From an uncultured Collinsella sp. (GTDB taxonomy: Bacteria > Actinomycetota > Coriobacteriia > Coriobacteriales > Coriobacteriaceae), in assembly GCA_900541135.1 (NCBI GenBank), contig UQIG01000017.1:1-41980 (forward strand): 41,980 bases of DNA, written 5' to 3'. Every line of letters begins with the position of its first letter. The first letter of the stretch is position 1. Of the stretch, positions 1 through 8,666 are shown piece after piece. The notes beneath the pieces were generated by a model. That model made no database searches. It was not told the DNA's origin and worked only from the letters and a program-made list of their open reading frames with translations. A program made the translations under genes and the position numbers.

Positions 1-184
1 GGGTCACCGCGCGGTCCGCATCTGATGGTGTCGACGTCAATGGTATACGGGTGCACCATCGACGTCTTCAATACAGAAGATATCAGTGCGGAATGCGCCG
101 GGAGGCAACACCGATTCGGGGCCTGCAGATACATACTTCAGGCACAGTTCTCAAACATGTTCTGGGGGCTGATGCAAATTTGGT

Positions 185-203
185 GGCTCGGCAAAGCCGA
201 GCC
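185..203. repeat. Short perfect hairpin
   Basis: An 8-bp perfect inverted repeat (GGCTCGGC / GCCGAGCC) encloses AAA. It is followed five nt later by a second, longer hairpin. There is no T-run directly after it on either strand, so a classical intrinsic terminator is doubtful. Together the two hairpins look like a compact repeat element or a double hairpin at a transcript end. Confidence 0.6.
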
Positions 204-208
204 CTTAT

Positions 209-244
209 ATAGTGAGGCCGGAGCTAAAGCTCCGGCCTCACTAT
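209..244. repeat. 17-bp perfect inverted repeat
   Basis: The arms at 209-225 and 228-244 are exact reverse complements and leave only two bases between them, so the real loop would be about four bases (TAAA). On the plus strand the stem is followed by CTTTCCC, a weak pyrimidine tract. It could act as a terminator for a plus-strand gene left of the window or be a dispersed repeat. Confidence 0.6.
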
Positions 245-305
245 CTTTCCCATTAGATTAAGTGAGCGATCGAGGAATCGCACCCCCCCCTGCAGCGGTA
301 GCACA

Positions 306-437
306 GGGCCCGTGCTGGACTTAGTTTTCAGAACATTCCGCAGACCAGGAAACCCCCTTATCCGCGGCTCCGAAGGAGCAGGATAAGGGGGTTTCCATGG
401 TCGAGGACGTTCTGAAAACTAAGTCCAGCGCGGGCCC
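306..437. repeat. 132-nt near-perfect palindromic element
   Basis: Outer arms 306-334 and 409-437 are 29 nt each with a single mismatch (T313, which faces G). Inner arms 348-363 and 381-396 are 16 nt and perfect. Between them, 343-347 pairs with 398-402. The apex 364-380 contains a further small stem, GCTCC / GGAGC. The fold is therefore almost continuous over more than 50 bp. It lies just downstream of oppF on the minus strand, so it may end that transcript, but the arms are far longer than a terminator needs and the outer ends are GGGCCC. A MITE-like or other mobile palindrome is the main alternative. Confidence 0.75.
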
Positions 438-453
438 GGACGATAACAACCGG

Positions 454-1482
454 CTACAGGTCGATGTGCGATTCCTTGATCGGGAACGGCTCCGCGAAGT
501 GGCACGCACAGCAGTGGCCCGGTGCGACTTCCTTAAACTCGGGAAGCTTCTCAGAGCAGATACCCTGAGCGATCGGGCAGCGAGTGTGGAAACGGCAGCC
601 GGTCGGCGGATCCAGCGGTGACGGCGGATCGCCGGCAAGGATGATACGCTTGCGAGTCTTCTGGATATCAGGGTCGGGAACCGGTACGGCAGACAGCAGC
701 GACTGCGTGTACGGATGGTGAGGCTCGCTATAGAGCGTCTTCCAGTCCGAAACCTCAACCATCTTACCCAGATACATAACGGCAACGCGATCGGAAATGT
801 GCTGCACGACGGACAGGTCGTGAGCGATAAACAGATACGCGGTACCGAACTTGTCCTGAAGTTCCTTGAGCAGGTTCAGAACCTGGGCCTGAATGGAAAC
901 ATCCAGAGCGGAGACCGGCTCGTCGCAGATGATCAGCTTGGGCTTCAGCGCAAAAGCGCGGGCGATACCGACACGCTGACGCTGGCCGCCCGAGAACTCA
1001 TGCGGATAACGGTTGATGTGCTCGGGGTTCAGTCCGACAACGTCGAGAAGCTCGCGGACGCGCTCAATGCGCTCCTCCTTGGTGCCCACGCCATGAATGG
1101 TCATGGGCTCGGAGACAATCTCTCCGATGGTCATACGAGGGTTGAGCGAAGCATAAGGATCCTGGAAGATAAACTGCATCTCGCGACGCATGTCCTTGAT
1201 CTCATGCCTGCTCATCTCTGCAACATCTTTGCCCTGAAAGAACACCTTACCGGCGGTCGGCTTGGTCAGACGCATGATGGTGCGGCCCGTCGTGGACTTG
1301 CCGCAACCAGACTCGCCAACCAGACCAAAGGTCTCGCCAGGATAAATCTCAAAAGAGATGTCATTTACAGCAGAGACGACACGCTTGGAGAAGCGCTTGG
1401 CGAACATGCCGGACTCAGCGGGAAACTCCTTAGAGAGGTGCTCGACCTTCAGCAGCGGAGTGCGCTCGTTGGTATCTGCCAT
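454..1482 (-). CDS. oppF: Oligopeptide ABC importer ATPase, OppF type
   Basis: Cytoplasmic ATPase, 342 aa, that pairs with the OppD-type partner to power peptide import. Walker A is GESGCGKS (residues 56-63), the signature SGGQRQRV lies near 164-171 and Walker B IICDEP near 184-189. The C-terminal oligopeptide-transporter region keeps its cysteines (GCRFHTRCP and later CCACH), which in DppD-type ATPases relate to an iron-sulfur site. The ATG overlaps the oppD TAA by one base (TAATG) and a GGGAGG box lies nine bases upstream, so the two are translationally coupled. It is the last gene of the five-gene operon. The substrate could be di- or oligopeptides; the sequence does not decide. Confidence 0.93.
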   Translation of the reverse strand: MADTNERTPLLKVEHLSKEFPAESGMFAKRFSKRVVSAVNDISFEIYPGETFGLVGESGCGKSTTGRTIMRLTKPTAGKVFFQGKDVAEMSRHEIKDMRREMQFIFQDPYASLNPRMTIGEIVSEPMTIHGVGTKEERIERVRELLDVVGLNPEHINRYPHEFSGGQRQRVGIARAFALKPKLIICDEPVSALDVSIQAQVLNLLKELQDKFGTAYLFIAHDLSVVQHISDRVAVMYLGKMVEVSDWKTLYSEPHHPYTQSLLSAVPVPDPDIQKTRKRIILAGDPPSPLDPPTGCRFHTRCPIAQGICSEKLPEFKEVAPGHCCACHFAEPFPIKESHIDL

Positions 1483-2573
1483 TACGCCTCGCCTCCCTTC
1501 TTGGAATCCTTGCGCGTACGGGACGTCTCAGGAGCGTTCTTGAGGAACTCGGGGTCACCGGAGTAGTGGCACGCAGAGTAATGACCAGACTCGGTGACAA
1601 CGCGCTCGGGGCGCTGCTTGCGGCACTTGTCCGTCGCATAGGGGCAGCGAGGAGAGAAGACGCAGCCCTCAGGCAGGTTCATGAGCGAAGGCGGGTTGCC
1701 GTGAATCGGCGTAAGAGGCTTCTTCTCTTCGATGGCCTGCTCCGGGATGGAGCGGATAAGGCCCCAGGTGTAGGGGTGGCGGCTCTCGTAGAAGATTTCC
1801 TCAGCAGTACCGAACTCGACGGGACGGCCGGCGTACATAACCATGATCTTGTCGGCCATGTCGGCGACGACGCCCAGGTCATGGGTAATCATGATGATGG
1901 CGTTGCCGTTCTTCTCCTGCATCTCCTGCATAAGCTCGATAATCTGAGCCTGAATGGTAACGTCCAGGGCCGTCGTGGGTTCGTCGGCAATCAGGATATC
2001 GGGGTCGCAGGCAAGAGCCATAGCGATCATGACGCGCTGACGCATACCGCCAGAGAACTGGTGCGGATACTCATTGACGCGCTTCTCGGGCTCGGGAATA
2101 CCAACGAGGTCCAGAAGCTCGGTGGCACGCTTGAGCGCCTCCTGCTTGGAGTAACCACGGTGCAGACGAAGGCCCTCGCCCACCTGCTTGCCGATCTTAT
2201 AGACCGGGTTCAAGGAGGTCATAGGATCCTGGAAGATCATCGCGATATCGTTACCGCGAATGTGCTGCATCTCTTCCTCAGTCATCTCGAGGATAGAACG
2301 ACCGCGATAGCGAACGTCGCCGCCCTCAATCTTTCCCGGAGGCATCGAGATGAGGCCCATGATGGTCATGGCGGTCACGGACTTACCAGAGCCGGACTCA
2401 CCGACGACGCCCAGGGTCTCGCCGCGATCGAGCGTGTAGGAGACACCGTCGACAGCGCGAACGACGCCATCCTCGGTGTGGAAATACATCTTTAGGTCAT
2501 CGACCTCGAGCAGATGCTGGCCCTCGGGAACCGGCTGGTCCTTCAGGTCCACATAGTTCTTGTTCTTCTTCAT
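1482..2573 (-). CDS. oppD: Oligopeptide ABC importer ATPase, OppD type
   Basis: First ATPase of the peptide importer, 363 aa. Motifs seen: Walker A GESGSGKS, signature SGGMRQRV, Walker B LIADEP, and the C-terminal PEGCVFSPRCP cysteine motif of the oligopeptide/dipeptide family. It starts two nt after the oppC stop, with an AAGGA box about ten bases upstream inside oppC, and runs into oppF by a one-base overlap. A lysine-rich C-terminal tail (after about residue 340) extends past the family core. It would sit on the inner face of the membrane with the OppB/OppC permeases. Confidence 0.93.
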   Translation of the reverse strand: MKKNKNYVDLKDQPVPEGQHLLEVDDLKMYFHTEDGVVRAVDGVSYTLDRGETLGVVGESGSGKSVTAMTIMGLISMPPGKIEGGDVRYRGRSILEMTEEEMQHIRGNDIAMIFQDPMTSLNPVYKIGKQVGEGLRLHRGYSKQEALKRATELLDLVGIPEPEKRVNEYPHQFSGGMRQRVMIAMALACDPDILIADEPTTALDVTIQAQIIELMQEMQEKNGNAIIMITHDLGVVADMADKIMVMYAGRPVEFGTAEEIFYESRHPYTWGLIRSIPEQAIEEKKPLTPIHGNPPSLMNLPEGCVFSPRCPYATDKCRKQRPERVVTESGHYSACHYSGDPEFLKNAPETSRTRKDSKKGGEA

Positions 2574-2575
2574 CC

Positions 2576-3511
2576 TTATGCGTCCTTCATCTTGACGTCG
2601 AGGGCGTCGCGCAGACCGTCACCCAACAGGGTGAAGGCGAGCACCGTCGAGAGAATTGCCAGACCGGGCATGATCATCATCCACGGAGCAGTCAGAAGAT
2701 ACTGCTGACCGTCCTGAATCATGGAGCCCCACGAAGGCGTAGGCGGAATAACGCCCATGCCGAGGAAGGACAGAGCGGACTCGGTCAGAATGGCGCCACC
2801 AATGTTCATGGTCGCGTAGACCACGATGGAGGCGACGGAGTTCGGGAAGATGTGACGTACAACGATACGAGCATCAGATGCACCCATCGCGCGCGCAGCA
2901 TCAACATAGTCGTTTTCCTTGACCGTCAAGATTGCAGAGCGGAAGACGCGCGCAATCGAAGGCCAGCCAAGAATGCCGATGGCGATAAAGACGTTCTGAA
3001 GACCACGGCCGATAACGGCGATCATGGCGACAACGAACAGCACGTACGGGAACGCCAGGAAGATGTCCGCACAGCGCATGATGATCGTATCCCAGATGCC
3101 GCCGTAGAAACCGGCCAGAGCACCCATGACCAGACCAATCAGCGTGGAGATCGCGGTGGCCATAATTCCGACGGACAGCGAAACGCGCGCACCGTAGATA
3201 ACGCGGACGAGAATGTCACGACCAAGGGCGTCGGTGCCAAACGGGTGCTCGGCACACGGAGCCAGCAGCGACGTCTCGGCCATGGTGGTCGAGTCGGAAG
3301 CTGTCGGCGAACCGAGCCAGGGCTTAGCCCACAGATCTGCGGTCAGGGCAACCACAACGACGATGATGATCCAGCAGACACCGATAACGGCGAGCTTGTT
3401 CTTGCGAAGACGCTTAAAAGCGTCGCCCCACAGCGTGCGGGACTTGGCAGGAGCAGATGCGGCTTTGGTGGCGGTAGCCTGCTCCTGAGACTGAGAATCA
3501 GTTTCCTGCAT
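2576..3511 (-). CDS. oppC: Oligopeptide ABC importer permease, OppC type
   Basis: Inner-membrane permease, 311 aa. A hydrophilic N-terminus of about 35 residues is followed by a first membrane segment (LAVIGVCWIIIVVVVALTA). The family signatures HPFGTDALGRD and the EAA loop region around RAMGASDARIVVRHIFPN are present, and about five more hydrophobic segments follow. It starts at an ATG with GGGAGG seven to eight bases upstream, 14 nt after oppB ends. It forms the translocation pore with OppB. Confidence 0.92.
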   Translation of the reverse strand: MQETDSQSQEQATATKAASAPAKSRTLWGDAFKRLRKNKLAVIGVCWIIIVVVVALTADLWAKPWLGSPTASDSTTMAETSLLAPCAEHPFGTDALGRDILVRVIYGARVSLSVGIMATAISTLIGLVMGALAGFYGGIWDTIIMRCADIFLAFPYVLFVVAMIAVIGRGLQNVFIAIGILGWPSIARVFRSAILTVKENDYVDAARAMGASDARIVVRHIFPNSVASIVVYATMNIGGAILTESALSFLGMGVIPPTPSWGSMIQDGQQYLLTAPWMMIMPGLAILSTVLAFTLLGDGLRDALDVKMKDA

Positions 3512-3525
3512 GAGACGTACCTCCC

Positions 3526-4563
3526 TTAGGCCTTATCCGACGGACCGCCAAGGCGGATGCGCGGGTCGAGGAATGCATAGCTAATGTCGACGAGCAGGTT
3601 GATCACCATAACGACGACGACGATGAGCGTAACGCCGCCCATAACGATGGGCCAGTCACGCATGCTAATGGCGCGATAGACCTCATAGCCGATACCGGGC
3701 CAGTTAAAGACCGTCTCGGTCAGGATGGCGCCCGAAAGCATGCCGCCAAAGTCGACACCAATATAGGTAACGACGGGGATGAGTGCATTCTTAAGCGCAT
3801 GCTTGACGATGATCGCACGATTGGAGAGACCCTTGGCCTTTGCCGTACGGATGTAATCCTGGTTCATGACGTCAAGCAGCTGCGAGCGCATGATGCGCGC
3901 AGCATAAGCGGTCGAAACCGAAGCCAGCGTAATGGTCGGAAGCACATAGTGCATCCAATCCTGATACTGAGAGCTGGAACCGCCGGCACCCGAGATCGGC
4001 ATGGAGATTGCACCGCCCGTGGCGTCCTTGAGGATGACGCCAAAGAACAGCTGCAGCAACATACCGAGCCAGAAGGCCGGGACCGCAACGAGGATCGACG
4101 TGGTGAGCGTTACCAAAATATCCCAGAAGGAATAACGCTTTACCGCCGAAATGATACCCGCACCGATACCCATAATTGCTTCGAGCACGATGGCGCACGC
4201 GGCAAGTTTGACCGTATACGGATACTTCTGGGCAAAGATATCCGTAACCGGCAGCTTGCGCTGATACGAATTGCCCAGATCGCCATGAAGCAGGCCGTTC
4301 ATGTAATACAAGTAACGGTCCACGAGCGACGTTTGAACGGGGTCGCCGTTCTCGTCAAGGATCGCGTTGCCGTCCTCGTCCGACTGGACCAGGTGATAGC
4401 GAACGCGAAGCTGAAGCTCCACCTCGGGGGACAGAGCCTTGTCTCCACCGATCAGCTTGATCGGATCTCCCGGCACGATATTCTGGAGGGCGAACAGAAT
4501 CAGCGTAACGCCCAAAAATACCGGGATGAACTGAAGCACACGTTTAACGATGTACTTACCCAT
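3526..4563 (-). CDS. oppB: Oligopeptide ABC importer permease, OppB type
   Basis: Inner-membrane permease, 345 aa, with the typical N-terminal helix (KRVLQFIPVFLGVTLILFAL) followed by VPGDP. The EAA loop is recognisable around RTAKAKGLSNRAIIVKHALKNA. Compared with E. coli OppB it has an extra charged insert at roughly residues 55-80 (many Asp/Glu/Asn). The ATG has GGGGAG four bases upstream. It follows the binding-protein gene across a 156-nt gap that contains a stable hairpin. Confidence 0.92.
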   Translation of the reverse strand: MGKYIVKRVLQFIPVFLGVTLILFALQNIVPGDPIKLIGGDKALSPEVELQLRVRYHLVQSDEDGNAILDENGDPVQTSLVDRYLYYMNGLLHGDLGNSYQRKLPVTDIFAQKYPYTVKLAACAIVLEAIMGIGAGIISAVKRYSFWDILVTLTTSILVAVPAFWLGMLLQLFFGVILKDATGGAISMPISGAGGSSSQYQDWMHYVLPTITLASVSTAYAARIMRSQLLDVMNQDYIRTAKAKGLSNRAIIVKHALKNALIPVVTYIGVDFGGMLSGAILTETVFNWPGIGYEVYRAISMRDWPIVMGGVTLIVVVVMVINLLVDISYAFLDPRIRLGGPSDKA

Positions 4564-4593
4564 ACCACTCCCCTATCTAGGGATTAACCTAAA

Positions 4594-4623
4594 TGGGATG
4601 CCGATCGCCAGACCGGCATCCCA
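4594..4623 (-). terminator. Hairpin between binding-protein and permease genes
   Basis: Arms TGGGATGCCG (4594-4603) and CGGCATCCCA (4614-4623) form a 10-bp perfect stem. On the minus strand only TTT follows, so termination would be partial. Such hairpins commonly protect or over-represent the upstream mRNA segment and raise binding-protein levels relative to the membrane components; that role is an inference here. Confidence 0.6.
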
Positions 4624-4719
4624 AAATTACCATCAGCCAGTTTACCCCAGGTTAGGGAGAACTGTATGTTTCCCATGAGGTCTACGTAAATACTTGACCC
4701 TCACGGAAGCTGCAAACTC

Positions 4720-6396
4720 TTAGGCGAGCTCAGCGGTACCCAGCTCGGCGTGCTTCTGCGGATCGACATAGAGGTGCTTGATGCGATCGGAGCCGACGAT
4801 GGTGTGCGTGTAGAACATCACCGGGATGACCGGGCAGTCGGCAGCGACCATAGCGTCAGCCTCCTGCATCTTAGCGACGCGCTCTTCGTCGTCAACAGTA
4901 GTGCGAGCCTCGTTGACCTTGGCGTCGAACTCGGGGTTGTTGTAACCGGAACGGTTGTCGCCACCGAGGGAGTCAGAGTGGAACAGCGGATACAGGAAGT
5001 TGTCCATAATCGGGTAGTCGGCAATCCAACCCAGACGACCGAACTGATAGTTAAAGTTCTGATACTGCTCGAGCAGGGCAGACCACTCAGGGGTATCGGA
5101 GACAGCGGTAACGCCAACCTTGGCGAGGTCGCCGATGATGGACTCCATGATCTCCTTGTGACCGCCGTCCTGGTTGTAGGACAGGGTCACGCTAATGCCA
5201 CGATCCCCGTTAGCGCCAGCGGGAGCAACCTTGTCGAGGTACTCGTTAGCCTTGTCGACATCGTAGGCGCAGAACTCCCATGCGCCCTCCTTGTAGCCAT
5301 CGATGCCCGGAGGAACAATGCCGTCGGCAGGGGTACGGGTACCCTTGAAGATGGTCTTGCAGATGGCCTCACGGTTGATGGCCAGGGAGATGCCCCTACG
5401 CAGGTCGGCGTTGTTGAACGGCTCGGCCGTGGTGTTGCAGGTCAGATAGTAGGTGGAAGGCTCGGCGCCGAGCAGCATGCGCTCGCCGTCACCCATGGTG
5501 TAGCCGTCCTTGGACACGCCGCGATCCTTCTTGGCGGCATCGATCTGAGCGACGGGAACGTCGCAGACATCGAGGTTACCGGCCTGGAACTCCTTGTAAG
5601 CGGTCTCCATGTCCTTGATGACCTGGAAGTGGATGCCATCGATCTTGGCCTTGTCGCCATAGTAATCGTCGAACTTCTTGAGGTTGATCTCCTGACCATC
5701 CTCCCACTTGCCGTCCATCATGAACGGGCCGTTACCGACCGGTGCAAGGTAGAAGCTCTTGACATCAGACTCGGCGCACTCGGGAACCGGGGCCAGAGCC
5801 GGGTGAGAGGCGACGAAGGGGAAGTCGGCGTAAGCGGAAGACAGCTTGACGACGAGGGTCTCATCGTCGGGGCAAGTAACACCGCTGAGTTCGGTAGCGT
5901 TACCGGCAAGCAGGTCGTCATAGCCCTCGACCATGGAAAGGTGATAGGAGACCTCGGAAGGGCCGTACTCGGTAGCGACGGCCGACTTGGTGTTGACCAG
6001 ACGCTCCCAACCGAGCTTGAAGGACTTGGAGGTAACGTCGTCACCGTTGTGGAACTTGGCCTTCTTGATCTTGAAGGTGAACTCGGTGGCGTCGTCGTTG
6101 GCCTCGAAGGACTCGCAAGCCAGCGGAACGATCTCGCCCTTCTCGGCGTCATAAGAGGTCAGAGCGTCAAAGAGCTGGTACTCGACCTGAGTACCCTGGT
6201 CCTCCTGGACATTGTAGGGGTCGATGCAGACCGGGTTGTTGATGTAGAAGTTCAGCGTCGAACCGGACTCAGAACCGGAAGCGTCGCCGCCCTTCTTGCC
6301 GCATGCGGCAAGAAAAGCCATGGAGCTCGCAGCAAGGGTACCGCCGACAAAGGCGCGACGACCCATAACGGGCTGGTGGAACATAGAATCAGCCAT
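4720..6396 (-). CDS. oppA: Oligopeptide-binding lipoprotein, OppA type
   Basis: Extracellular substrate-binding lipoprotein (SBP_bac_5 family), 558 aa from the ATG at 6396. The open frame continues 49 codons upstream, but AAGGAGG sits six bases before this ATG and the signal peptide follows directly. The N-terminus has a twin-arginine-like GRRAFVGG, a hydrophobic stretch and a lipobox LAAC, then a Gly/Ser linker. The body shows family features such as FHNGDDVTSKSFKLGWERL and the GNGPFMM block. It captures peptides at the cell surface for OppBCDF. It is the first gene of the operon and has its own promoter candidate upstream. Confidence 0.92.
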   Translation of the reverse strand: MADSMFHQPVMGRRAFVGGTLAASSMAFLAACGKKGGDASGSESGSTLNFYINNPVCIDPYNVQEDQGTQVEYQLFDALTSYDAEKGEIVPLACESFEANDDATEFTFKIKKAKFHNGDDVTSKSFKLGWERLVNTKSAVATEYGPSEVSYHLSMVEGYDDLLAGNATELSGVTCPDDETLVVKLSSAYADFPFVASHPALAPVPECAESDVKSFYLAPVGNGPFMMDGKWEDGQEINLKKFDDYYGDKAKIDGIHFQVIKDMETAYKEFQAGNLDVCDVPVAQIDAAKKDRGVSKDGYTMGDGERMLLGAEPSTYYLTCNTTAEPFNNADLRRGISLAINREAICKTIFKGTRTPADGIVPPGIDGYKEGAWEFCAYDVDKANEYLDKVAPAGANGDRGISVTLSYNQDGGHKEIMESIIGDLAKVGVTAVSDTPEWSALLEQYQNFNYQFGRLGWIADYPIMDNFLYPLFHSDSLGGDNRSGYNNPEFDAKVNEARTTVDDEERVAKMQEADAMVAADCPVIPVMFYTHTIVGSDRIKHLYVDPQKHAELGTAELA

Positions 6397-6492
6397 GCCA
6401 TCCTCCTTATGAGATAGGACAAAGTAAGTTCGGTCGGGCAACGTCAAGACAGCCCAATCGAACCATTCAAACGCGGTCCGCCGTTTTGGCTG

Positions 6493-6521
6493 GTTATACA
6501 AAGCGGGCCAACGTATTGCAA
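6493..6521 (-). promoter_or_regulatory. Promoter candidate for the opp operon
   Basis: On the minus strand TTGCAA (6516-6521) is separated by exactly 17 bp from TATAAC (6493-6498). The -10 matches the consensus at five of six positions and the -35 at four of six. Transcription would begin near 6485, giving an approximately 90-nt leader before oppA. No other element in the oppA upstream region fits as well. Confidence 0.55.
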
Positions 6522-6636
6522 TACAGTAGCGCATTTTATGCACGATTTGGGGCTAATTCCGGTTAACGGTCGAGATTTTCTTTAGTTGGGCGAAGTATAT
6601 GAGGATATTTTGACTCTGTTACAAATATGTAAACAA

Positions 6637-6665
6637 AAAGGGTCCCGCACTTGCGGAACCCTTTT
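6637..6665 (-). terminator. Intrinsic terminator after secG
   Basis: Read on the minus strand, AAAGGGTTCCGC, a four-base loop and GCGGGACCCTTTTT form a strong GC-rich stem with a T-run. It lies about 25 nt downstream of the secG stop and separates secG from the opp promoter region. Confidence 0.85.
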
Positions 6666-6687
6666 CAAGTATTTATGTGGCTCGAGC

Positions 6688-6942
6688 TTAGTAGCCCACG
6701 ATGCCCTGCGGGAAGAAGAACATGCACAGAACGACACACACGGCAAATACGACAGCCATGATGACGGTCAAGCGGTCAAGGTTCTGCTCCATAACGCCTG
6801 TGGCTGAGCTGGAGTTATACAGCGAACTGGCAATCATATCCGAAACGCCGGTACCCTTACCGGAATGCATCAGGACGAGAATCGTCAGCGCCACGGCAGA
6901 AACAGCCCAAACGACAAACAGAAGAATCTGGAACGGACCCAT
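6688..6942 (-). CDS. secG: Protein translocase subunit SecG
   Basis: Small inner-membrane subunit, 84 aa, of the SecYEG channel. Two hydrophobic segments (about residues 4-24 and 57-78) flank the conserved HSGKGTG region. This size and topology are typical. The ATG has AAGGAG seven bases upstream. It lies downstream of the glycolytic genes, as secG does in many actinobacteria (after tpiA), but here gpmI and a strong terminator intervene, so it is probably transcribed separately. Confidence 0.92.
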   Translation of the reverse strand: MGPFQILLFVVWAVSAVALTILVLMHSGKGTGVSDMIASSLYNSSSATGVMEQNLDRLTVIMAVVFAVCVVLCMFFFPQGIVGY

Positions 6943-7046
6943 AGATAAGCTCCTTAATAGAACAATTCAAACTCCAGTACTGTACCACAATCCCCCGTTC
7001 TCCCCTACCTGCCACTCGGGGACGGGGCGGAAATGGCAGAAATACC

Positions 7047-7080
7047 AAAAAAGGGGATTGTCCGATTGTGGACAACCCCC
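7047..7080 (-). terminator. Intrinsic terminator after gpmI
   Basis: On the minus strand an 11-bp stem (GGGGGTTGTCC / GGACAATCCCC, one G-U pair) with a six-base loop is followed directly by six T. It starts about 28 nt after the gpmI stop codon and should end the pgk-tpiA-gpmI transcript before secG. Confidence 0.9.
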
Positions 7081-7107
7081 TTGCTAGAAAACGGTATTTG
7101 TTTTCTC

Positions 7108-8661
7108 TTAGGCCTCGGTGGCGAGCACGCGACCCGTCATCTCGGCGGAAGGCTCCAGACCAGCCATGGTGAGCATGGTCGGAGCGATATCGGAAAGACG
7201 ACCGTCCTCGATACCGGTGAGCTGTGCCTTCTCATCAACGATGATGAACGGCACGCGGTTGGTGGTGTGCGCCGTAAACGGATGCTTGGAACCGTCGGAA
7301 GCAACGTCAAACATGTGATCGGCGTTGCCGTGGTCGGCGGTAATCAGCGCAAAGCCGCCCTTGGCGAGAATCGCCGGGACAACCTTGGACAGAGCATCGT
7401 CAACAGCCTCGACGGCCTTAACGGCGGCGTCGAAGACACCGGTGTGACCAACCATGTCGCAGTTCGCGAAGTTCACGATGTAGAAATCAGCGCGATCCTC
7501 GTTGATGGCGGCGACGAGCTTCTCGGTAACCTCGGGAGCGCTCATCTCAGGCTGCAGATCGTAGGTAGCGACCTTGGGGGAAGCGACGAGCACGCGCTCC
7601 TCGCCCTCCTTGGGCTCCTCGATGCCGCCGTTGAGGAAGAACGTCACGTGGGCGTACTTCTCGGTCTCGGCGGTGTGCAGCTGCTTGAGGCCATTGGCGG
7701 CGATAACGTCGGCCAGGACGTTCTCGGGGAACGTCTTGGGGAAGGCGACCTCGACGTCAAACGTCGGATCGTACTCGGTCATCGTCACAAAGTGCGAAAG
7801 CTTGATCTGCTCGCGCTCAAAGCCGTCGAACTCCTTGTCCGTGAACACGCGGGTCATCTGACGAGCGCGGTCGGGACGGAAGTTGAAGAAGATGGCCGCG
7901 TCGCCCTCGTGGATGCCCTCGTTGTGGGCAGCGAAGGGCTCGACGAACTCATCGCCGCGCGGATCCTTCTCGTAGTAGGCCTTGATACCGGCCACGGGGT
8001 CGGTATCGGCATCGGACGCGTTGACCATGACATCGTAGGCACGCTGGATGCGCTCCCAACGGTTATCGCGGTCCATGGCCCAATATCGGCCCGAGACGGT
8101 GGCAACGCGAGCGTCGCAACCGGTCTCCTCGGAGATCTTAGCCAGGAAGGCGCAGAACTCACTCATGTAGCCGGCACCGGACTGCGGGTCGACGTCGCGG
8201 CCATCCATGAAGGCGTGGACGCGAACGGTCTTGACGCCATGCTGGGCAGCCATCTTGACCAGAGCCTCGACGTGGTTCATGTGAGAATGAACGCCGCCAG
8301 GGCTCATAAGGCCCATGAGGTGGAGAGTCTTGCCTTCGGCCTTGACATCGTCCATAGCCTTGACGAAGACCTCGTTCTTGGCGATGGAGCCGTCCTTGAT
8401 GGCATTGTTGATGCGCGAAAGCTCCTGGAACACGATGCGGCCGGCACCGATGTTGAGGTGACCCACCTCGGAGTTACCCATCTGACCGTCGGGAAGGCCC
8501 ACGTCCTCGCCCGAAGCGCCGAGCGTGGTGTGAGGGTACTTCTCGTACAGGCTATCAAGGAAGGGCGTCTTGGCAGCGGCGACGGCGTTCTCGCCATCGG
8601 CCGGAGCCAGGCCACAGCCGTCCATGATGATCAGGAGTGCAGGAAGATGACGCTGTGCCAT
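7108..8661 (-). CDS. gpmI: 2,3-bisphosphoglycerate-independent phosphoglycerate mutase
   Basis: Interconverts 3- and 2-phosphoglycerate in glycolysis, 517 aa, close to the usual 510. The metal-binding IIMDGCG block (residues 11-17, Asp14) and the phospho-enzyme serine in GNSEVGHLNIGAGR (Ser64) are intact. The second metal cluster DHGNADHM appears in the C-terminal third. It follows tpiA by five nt and precedes a strong terminator, so pgk-tpiA-gpmI is one unit. It is the manganese-dependent, cofactor-independent type rather than the GpmA type. Confidence 0.95.
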   Translation of the reverse strand: MAQRHLPALLIIMDGCGLAPADGENAVAAAKTPFLDSLYEKYPHTTLGASGEDVGLPDGQMGNSEVGHLNIGAGRIVFQELSRINNAIKDGSIAKNEVFVKAMDDVKAEGKTLHLMGLMSPGGVHSHMNHVEALVKMAAQHGVKTVRVHAFMDGRDVDPQSGAGYMSEFCAFLAKISEETGCDARVATVSGRYWAMDRDNRWERIQRAYDVMVNASDADTDPVAGIKAYYEKDPRGDEFVEPFAAHNEGIHEGDAAIFFNFRPDRARQMTRVFTDKEFDGFEREQIKLSHFVTMTEYDPTFDVEVAFPKTFPENVLADVIAANGLKQLHTAETEKYAHVTFFLNGGIEEPKEGEERVLVASPKVATYDLQPEMSAPEVTEKLVAAINEDRADFYIVNFANCDMVGHTGVFDAAVKAVEAVDDALSKVVPAILAKGGFALITADHGNADHMFDVASDGSKHPFTAHTTNRVPFIIVDEKAQLTGIEDGRLSDIAPTMLTMAGLEPSAEMTGRVLATEA

Positions 8662-8666
8662 ATGTC

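Larger units (their letters stand above)
1..453. other. Gene-free stretch rich in palindromes
   Basis: No convincing coding region lies here. A 78-codon plus-strand open frame (25-261) runs through two hairpins, has no clear ribosome binding site and resembles nothing I know. The stretch holds a hairpin at 185-203, a longer one at 209-244, a C8 run near 283-290, and a large palindrome at 306-437 that stops 16 nt short of the oppF stop codon. The gene content to the left cannot be seen. Confidence 0.6.

Noticed and set aside
25..261. 78-codon plus-strand open frame
   Set aside because: It has no ribosome binding site and no recognisable motif, and it reads through two perfect hairpins.
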